Source: Fomitopsis serialis | Lineage: Eukaryota > Basidiomycota > Agaricomycetes > Polyporales > Fomitopsidaceae | Direction of reading: 5' to 3' | Assembly: GCF_022376445.1 (NCBI RefSeq) | Contig: NW_025955681.1 | Coordinates: 1-14,841 of the forward strand | Length of the DNA stretch: 14,841 nucleotides | Part shown: piece after piece, positions 8,503-14,841 of the stretch | Numbering within the stretch: the stretch's first letter is position 1 | Layout of the letters: the number at the start of each line of letters is the position of its first letter | The notes under the pieces: generated by a model | Told to the model about the DNA's origin: nothing | The model's database searches: none | What the model saw: only the letters and a program-made list of their open reading frames with translations | Position numbers and translations under genes: made by a program

Positions 8503-10850
8503 TCACACCAGCCGATCCTAAGATACGGGGACGTCAACGTACATTCAATAACGACAACATGTAGACAATCTGTCAGCGACATGGGGCACTCACGGAGTTG
8601 TCCGCAGTCTCCGAAGCCTTGATCTTCTTGTCCAGATCACCGAGCTCGAAGCTTCGGTCACGGCCGCCGGGACGGTCCAAGCTCCTCAGGAGGTCGACGT
8701 GCACATGCTCCGTTGTGGTAGCCCCCGAGGACTCGTCCAGAGTGTCGTCGAAGCGGCCGATGGGGCCCGAGCGGAACACCAGCGCAGATCGTCCAGTCGG
8801 CACGCGCGATTCGATGGCCATCGACGAGCCAGTCCCGATGTGACGGAGGTGATCGCGCGCGTTCAGCGTCGCCAGCAGACTGTTCACGTAGACTACATGC
8901 GAGTTGTACGAGTCAGGCGAGGCGGAGCAAGGAATGGATGGACGCACTGTGTACGGTGATGAACTCGAGAACCATTGCCCAGATTTCACCTGGCCGGACG
9001 ATCAGCTGTAAAGCGTAGCCGAAGTAAGTGATCATGTCCGCGAGGGTCTGCTGCAGCGGCAGAACATACAACAATTGTTTGTACTGCGACCACGACACTG
9101 ACAGAAGCGTAATAATATACGATTGTCAGATCGGCGTCCGCGCCGTCGATATGAGCTGAACTCACGTCGTCAGGACGAACCGGTTGACAGCATACATGAT
9201 GAGCATCTTTATGAGCTTTACGGAACTGTCGCATTGAGAGCTGCATTAGCAAGAGCGCGATATCCTGATAATGAGCAGCGCACCTTCGGAAGTCGGTCGT
9301 CGTTTCGTAGAGCGCGACACATAACGTGGTGGCAGTGACAGCATCTGCTGCCATCCGAACACAGAACAGAGGGATCATTGAGATGTACTATGAAAACATC
9401 TATGAAAAGCGGAGGCTGAAATTGAACTGATGCAGACGTACGACGGCTTCCTTGAGAAGATACAGCTGCCATATCTGAAACCTGTTGTCCAAGCGTTGTT
9501 AGACAACAAGCGAGACGTTGGAAAGTGCCGCTGAGCATACAGTTTGTAGGAAAGCGCTACCGAATGCAGATGTCACAAAATATCAAGGTCGCTAGGACGA
9601 GAAGTAAACGTACTGATTCCGAATCCTGCACCACGGCTCATCAGCTTGTAATATCAGAGATGGCTTGCTGCTCACCGAGCTGAGCCAAAATCAAGACGAT
9701 CTATTGATTCAACATGATATTGAGCGGTGAGCGATGACACGTACGCCAGAGAAACGTACCATGACCGTTGTGATAATCAATCTCCATCTTCCTTTCAGCA
9801 CTAAGTGAGCGTACAGTATAAGCGCGAGCCAGCCCTTATGCATGACCTGTATAAGTACACTCACACTGGTATAACGTCCTCGCAAAGAAGCTTCATGAAT
9901 TGTATCCTCGTGAGAAGGATTCCATTGCGACAAACGGCGGATCAACACTTGCCATTGGACTAAGAAGCAGGTGACGACCTAACAATGATTGTCAGTCTTC
10001 GAATAGGTCTCTTTGTCACTATGCGGATGCGCGCACCCCAACAGTTGTCGCCGCCTGACATAGGATTGATCGTGTCAGCCTCGTCATAGGCGAAAGAACG
10101 CAGTAGACACATACGTAGACAGACCTGTGTAATACAACGGCCGTGTCAGCCCTTTTTGACATGCGTAGTGCACTATAGTACCGACTTACCATTCCCCGTC
10201 AGTAAGTAAAGCCACATCAGTGTAGCTGAAAACCTTAAGACGTCAAAGCGTTCAACAGAGAACAGATGTGTGGTGTAGAGACGACTGCTCACAAGGTAGT
10301 GCCACACAGTGTGACACACTGAACACTTGATCAACACCGATTTACAGGCACTGAAGTGAGGTCACGACTTACCAAAAATCGAATGTACTGTCGACAAGCA
10401 ACTGGGATTTGTGAAGGTCGGTCATCCCAAAGTAACAACTGGTTACGCTAGCCAAAACATACAACAATACTAGGACCTGTCAAGTTACTGTATATGAGCT
10501 TTGATGTTTCTGACTGACCGTCTCGACATGCTTACCAGTAGCCTCAAGTAAATACGATCTTTCTCATATCGAATGAAGTACAAGTAGCTCTGCAGAAGAA
10601 CGGCGCCAAGTGTCAGCTTTGACGCAAGAATTTGAATTACAACAAGGTGTGTCTAGACAGACCTGCAAGACAGAGAGTCCATAGAAAACCAGCATAATCT
10701 GGCAGCATGCCAACGATCCACCTGTTTCAACGGAGGGTCATCGTCGTGATCAAGGTGGAACGAATGGTGCTACCTACCATATGTCTGCTGGAAGATTGAC
10801 TGCGAGACCGGCGTGGGACGATTAAGCACTGGAGTCTGTACGCCAGACAT
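8503..10850 (-). CDS. DUF6534 domain multi-pass membrane protein (22 exons)
   Basis: Agaricomycete-specific membrane protein of about 358 residues, probably seven helices, function unknown. Exons: 10850-10778, 10721-10663, 10589-10536, 10476-10463, 10401-10373, 10318-10293, 10233-10190, 10124-10115, 10054-10037, 9978-9953, 9890-9865, 9800-9760, 9700-9676, 9625-9614, 9556-9541, 9481-9442, 9387-9284, 9225-9166, 9097-9070, 9005-8948, 8892-8594, 8517-8503. Every junction is in phase. The joined frame gives family landmarks in order: YGLSVLQSYLYFIRYEKD, VHSIFVCHTVWHYLV, DGEWS, FLVQCFFARTLYQ, LAQLGFGI, RMAADAVTA, and the DUF6534 hallmark YVNSLLATLNAR. The tail (about 90 residues) is hydrophilic. 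The last intron (8593-8518) is optional: if retained, translation stops at 8573 with a slightly different C-terminus. A TATA-like box precedes the ATG. The family is firm; individual short exons need RNA evidence. Confidence 0.9.
9891..9952 (-). other. GC-AG intron in the DUF6534 gene
   Basis: The donor is TG|GCAAGT, the classic GC-AG donor hexamer, and the acceptor is CATGAAG. Length is 62 nt. Splicing here creates V-Q-C-F-F-A-R-T-L-Y, the conserved VQ-x-F-F/Y segment of the family. The nearby GTGTTG donor would leave the next exon out of frame. Confidence 0.75.
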
Positions 10851-11757
10851 GATTGAGGGTCTCAAAGCGTGTGGGACGAGCCACTCCGCACAGGCGCCAC
10901 GAAGGCGAAGTTATACCTCGACTACCGGAGACGAATATAACTCACTCCATGGGACGTCTTCTCTTCCGGCAACGGGTGGCACTCGGGTTCTCTCCGGCGG
11001 CGGATGATGGAGCGACAAGGTTTTGCAGTTTGTTGATTTGACTTGGAACTCGCTCCCACCGAATCATATGGCCGACTCGGGCCATTGTACCGTTGACAGA
11101 ACCTTATAGACACAAGGAGCAGTGCATGAGATTTGTTGAACTGCTTTCCAAATATTTGTGCGAATCGGCTTCCGAGGCCGGGCCCGCATCGGTGAATCTT
11201 CCCAGCTCTCATGTCGCACGGGGCCGCCGATGCCCATGAGAGCGCCTAGGCTGTCTTCGCGCCGCACTACTTCGAACTCGATGCCGTAAGTACTTACTGC
11301 GACCACCATCGGGCCAGTCGCGTGCTTACCTGCAACTTACCTGTCTCCGATATTTCCGCCAAGACATAGATTACAGTGACTGAGGTTTGAATTTACGCAC
11401 CAAGACCCGCTCAATTCATCTCTTGCACAGAATGCTGACAGAGCGTCCCACTCTGCCGCCGCTGACAGTGACTGACCACACCGGTTTTCGGCTCCAATGG
11501 CACGTAGCATGATGGTCCGACCCGACCTCGGAAGTCACCATGAAGGCTTTTCAGCGCCGCTTTGGGCCACTTTGACACCGGTTGACAACAGCAGAAAACA
11601 GACACATTTGATTTGCCAACAGCTACGATTCTCGTGGGAGCTTCGCCGACTGCATACATCAGTCGTGCACCATCACGCACCACACAGCAATGGAGAAATA
11701 CGTTGCTAAGCTCGACTTACTCCCCCGTCCATTCACCTCCACAGCACGATCAATCTT
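10851..11757. other. Intergenic region between DUF6534 and methyltransferase genes
   Basis: This holds the DUF6534 promoter and the 3' flank of the methyltransferase gene. A minus-strand frame at 11309-11064 (81 codons) has somewhat coding-like composition, but no recognised family and no splice partner that improves it. No other gene, repeat or RNA was recognised. Confidence 0.45.
10910..10915 (-). promoter_or_regulatory. TATA-like box of the DUF6534 gene
   Basis: The minus strand reads GTATAACTT about 60 bp upstream of the ATG at 10850. The sequence and spacing resemble the TATAAC upstream of the DUF6533 gene. Confidence 0.35.
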
Positions 11758-13735
11758 TCACGCGCAAGCTTCACATGCGTTCTCCTGTAACAGTTGAGAA
11801 GCACTCGGTAATATCAAGAGAGTAGGAGGAGGCTTACCGGCCGTGAGAACGTGAATCGATGCAGAGATGTGTATGCTCGTGCATACCCAACTTCCGCGTA
11901 CACGAACAGGTATCGCCACTTGCGCTTGAACGCTTCGAGGCTCTTCGGATCCCGTAGATACGGATACTTGTCTTGCATAGTTTCGAGCGCCTCGCCCGTG
12001 AAATTCTTCTCGAAACGCCTAAGCATGAATCTAGTGAGCACCTTTGTAGCTGAAAGCAGCGATAAACGAACCTTCCCCATTCCCTCAAGGTTCGACAATA
12101 ATCTGAGGCCTACTGAGTAAAGAATGGAATACTATATAACTGGAAAAACACTGACGAATGCCATGGTCTTCGACAGAATGCAAAACTAGTCTGCCGTTGA
12201 CGGCTTTCTGCACTGCCACGACGAGGTTTGTTGCGCTTGGTGCGTGGTTGTTCGGCCAGTGATAGCGACGAGCAAAGTCTTCAGCCCTACAAAGTTTGAG
12301 GGGTTACTAGCGTAACACTGAGCGGCATATGCGAACACATACTGTAGCTCTGTGTATCGATGTTCCGGCTGCGTGGTGGACGAGATGACGGCAGTCCCTC
12401 GGTCCGGCTTCAGAGCCCAATCAATGACTTTGAAGTAATCGTTGTAGTTCTTCGGTCCAACGGCCTAGTGCGACAGAATTAGTGAGACATGTCAACTCAA
12501 AAGGGTCACGAAAGGTAGGACCTCTATCATTTCGCAGCTGATGCACGCATCGAACGCGCCCTTGAATGAGGGCGGGAGCTGACGATAGTCGCACAAATGA
12601 ATGTGCACACGATCCGAGAGGCCTGCAGCGGCGATCCGCTCGTCCGCAAGAAGCTTCTGCTCGCTGGAGAGCGTGATGGAGTCAACAATACACCCGAGCT
12701 TGCCGGCCTGCTCGCAAGACGACTATCAGCAATCGCACACGATGAGGAAGTATACGATGCATCATACCGCAATAGCCATAGCGCTCCATCCAGACCCTAT
12801 CTCGAGCAGACGGTCTCCTGGGCGTAGCCGTGCTTGTCTCAAGTAACTTTGGATTTTGCGCTGCTGAGCGCTCTCGAGATCATTAGGGAAGGGCCCTACG
12901 GTCAGATCTCCCCGTGGGCCGTTCTCTTCGTCTCCCCAGAACGCCGCAGAGTACATCATCTCCTCGCTAAGGAAGCACTGCCAATGAATGATCAGGAGAG
13001 CCGGACAATAGAGTAGAATCGCCAAACCTGCATGAAGGTGTTCGATACGTCATACGAAGCTGCCTACGCAGATATGAACAGCTCAGCTAGCTATAACCAT
13101 TCTAATGATCATACGACACCCACAGCATTAAGCCTGGCCATGGCCAAGTTCTGTCGATACATGGATCGTATCGCCATAGCCGTGTAGTAATTGACGAGGG
13201 AAGATATGGTGGTCTCGAGTGAGCTCAGCCCGTCACGGTTGTCAAGCCAGAGCTGCGAGGCACACGTTAATACCAAAGTGAGCGAGGGTTTCATGTAGCG
13301 CATACGTTCATAAACCCCTTGAGGTCGTCAATGTCGCAATCACCATGCATGTAGCCCTCGGCCACTGCAAGCCTCGACAGCGTCAGCGGCCAAATCCCAT
13401 TGGAACAAGGGAATAATACTAACGGCCGATGTCGTGCGACATGAATATTCTTACCCAGAAGTTGGGGTGATAGATTGTCAGGCGAACAGGCGCGTGCGTA
13501 GGCTCATGCACACCGAAAGTGCGCGTTTCAGTACCCTCTTCTATGACGAGCTCGCCTCGCTTCAACCCCTGCGAGAGCGTAGACAACGTGCCCGCACGAA
13601 CTGGAGATGCTGCTCAACATCTGCCCGACCACAGCAACGAGCGCACTCACCATAGTCCGCAAACCAGTCTAGAACGGCGTTTGAGGCCTCACTGGGGGAC
13701 GACGTCATCTTTGGACGGGAAGCTATGCTGCCCAT
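11758..13735 (-). CDS. Cyclopropane-fatty-acyl-phospholipid synthase family methyltransferase
   Basis: SAM-dependent methyltransferase of the CFA synthase (CMAS) family, which in characterised members adds a methylene group across double bonds of membrane-lipid acyl chains; the exact product here is unknown. Exons: 13735-13651, 13568-13424, 13364-13306, 13252-13124, 13063-13028, 12977-12768, 12722-12522, 12464-12343, 12286-12156, 12102-12072, 12018-11838, 11784-11758 (about 451 residues). Landmarks in order: LKRGELVIEEG, HPNFWVRIFMSHDIGLAEGY, SYDVSN, EEMMYSAAFW, the SAM-binding motif LLEIGSGW, DSITLSSEQ, the catalytic-region CEMIEAVGPKNY, and HYCRTLREWGRRFEKNF. AVG rather than bacterial HVG after EMIE is usual in eukaryotic members. 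Unusual points are SYD where AHYD is common and YSAA where bacteria have YSCA. Exon 1 ends in phase 1 but exon 2 starts in phase 0 at a run of four G, so one base is in excess. All other phases agree. Confidence 0.93.
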
Positions 13736-14841
13736 GGTGACAGCGATTCACAGTTATGGTACACGTGAGAACCAACAGGGCTCGTATACCATGTACTGAA
13801 TTTATAGCACAGCTAAGTGCGCGTCGGTATTCCATTTTACGCCACGAAGTCATGGCATCTGGATCAGGAATCCGAAGAATGTCGAGACTGCTCAATCATG
13901 GCTCACCGAACAACAAGATCTGAAAAGGCTTAGACCTGATCTCATAGAAGTTCTGACATTGGTGGGCCAACCTTAAGACAACCGTCGCGAAAGGATGGTA
14001 AAACAAGGACTCTTAGCGGACTTCCGATATCAACCGGGACGGGCGTACCCAATACCATCCGTGACGTTCGGATTCGTGATGGCGAACAGGGGTAAAATGA
14101 CGCTATTGTGAGAACGTCAGATGCAGATTTATTTGGTAATACGTGAATCTCGCCTTCTGACATCTGACATAGACACCGTGTCATCAATCTGCAAGAGTTG
14201 ATTCCAGGGCGACCATAGGATCGATCAGAGAGGCCAGGAAACTCACGAGCCTTCCATATGGGATACAAGAAACATGCGGGACTGAGTTGTGATCAAGCTC
14301 AACGTCCTCTGAGAACGCAGAAGACTGAGATGCTCCCAAAACATGCATGCAAGGCTGTTAGAAGTGGTGGTGAGTCCTCGGTTCGCAAGTGCGTTGTATC
14401 CCGTTTCGTAGCGGTAAACGACGCAGCGTAGTGACAGCAGAAGAAAAATGACTAGTCTTATCTCAGCTGCGAGGCTCGCCTTAGGAACGAGAAGCCTCGA
14501 CATCCTGACAATGCACTTCCGGAGACATGCATATTTGTGTGCTGCAGCGAGCGTAGTCTTCCCGGTGTGCCTCCACCAGTCATGTTATCCACGCGCTGCG
14601 GGCCTCATCGTATGTGAAGTTCCGTCTCTATCAGAGAACACGCGTGAGTGTGAGAGACGTCCAATCAACAACCAGACTGGCAGACCTTGGCAGACATACC
14701 TTGTTCCCGCAAAAGCATCTTCCAAGCATCGTCCCAGCGCTCTTTCTCGCTTCTCGTAGGCACCACAGATGTTCGGATCCGGGATGAGCGCATGACTCGC
14801 CTCAGCGCAACTGGAAGCTCGCCACGTAACTGGGCTGCCAG
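13736..14841. other. Right flank with the methyltransferase promoter and weak coding signals
   Basis: Apart from the promoter, no gene can be called with confidence. At 14841-14694 (minus) two open frames run to a good donor (AAG|GTATGT). Further on, a frame reads NFTYDEARSAW, an in-frame TGA, then LVEAHREDYARC. This may be the 3' end of a gene entering from the right, spliced or broken. The frame at 14503-14243 (minus) starts with a hydrophobic stretch but is unrecognised. Confidence 0.35.
13800..13806 (-). promoter_or_regulatory. TATA box of the methyltransferase gene
   Basis: The minus strand reads GCTATAAATT, the best TATA match in the window, 65 bp upstream of the ATG at 13735. A CACGTG palindrome lies between it and the start codon. 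This supports 13735 as the real start and argues against a downstream ATG at the exon 1 boundary. Confidence 0.5.

Noticed and set aside
11064..11309. Minus-strand frame of 81 codons (YGIEFEVVRREDSLGALMGIGG)
   Set aside because: Mildly coding-like, but with no recognised family, no partner exons and no promoter signal.
11411..11683. Minus-strand frame of 90 codons
   Set aside because: No motif or splice support; it sits in the 3' flank of the methyltransferase gene.
13651..13653. Methyltransferase starting at an ATG right at the exon 1 boundary
   Set aside because: It would restore phase, but discards NAVLDWFADY, which fits the family N-terminus, and moves the start away from the strong TATA box at 13800-13806. 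A G-run indel is preferred.
1..14841. tRNA, rRNA, CRISPR arrays, insertion sequences or replication origins
   Set aside because: No cloverleaf, rRNA-like stretch, regularly spaced repeat array, transposase frame or long terminal inverted repeat was recognised on either strand.

Overview
The window looks like nuclear DNA of a mushroom-forming basidiomycete (Agaricomycetes). The genes are cut by many short introns, almost all GT-AG, mostly 45-76 nt, with CTGAC/CTAAC-like branch sites. Two genes encode the DUF6533/DUF6534 multi-pass membrane families typical of Agaricomycetes. All gene models were built by hand, by requiring splice signals, reading phase and family-conserved residues to agree. 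No transcript data or database search was used.

Layout: 1-1198 holds no supported gene. 1199-2847 (+) is a DUF6533-type seven-helix membrane protein inside a strongly CpG-depleted block (about 1230-3260). 2848-4504 is intergenic. 4505-6846 (-) is a 12-exon cytochrome P450 with every diagnostic motif but one missing base near the C-terminus. 6847-8502 is intergenic. 8503-10850 (-) is a DUF6534 membrane protein assembled from 22 exons, 12 of them 29 nt or shorter. 10851-11757 is intergenic. 11758-13735 (-) is a 12-exon eukaryotic-type cyclopropane-fatty-acyl-phospholipid synthase family methyltransferase. 13736-14841 holds a promoter and perhaps the end of an unrecognised gene entering from the right.

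The three minus-strand genes are each followed by 0.9-1.7 kb of non-coding sequence. Each of the four genes has a TATA-like box 55-80 bp upstream of its ATG. A P450 and a lipid-type SAM methyltransferase beside two receptor-like membrane proteins could suggest a small lipid or secondary-metabolite locus, but nothing in the sequence proves co-function.

The most striking feature is gene architecture. There is an 11-nt exon carrying the P450 heme cysteine, a 14-nt exon carrying the P450 oxygen-activation motif, two GC-AG introns in different genes, and a possible 2-nt exon. Frame problems are visible in the P450 (one base missing) and in the methyltransferase (one base too many in a G run). These could be real mutations or assembly errors.
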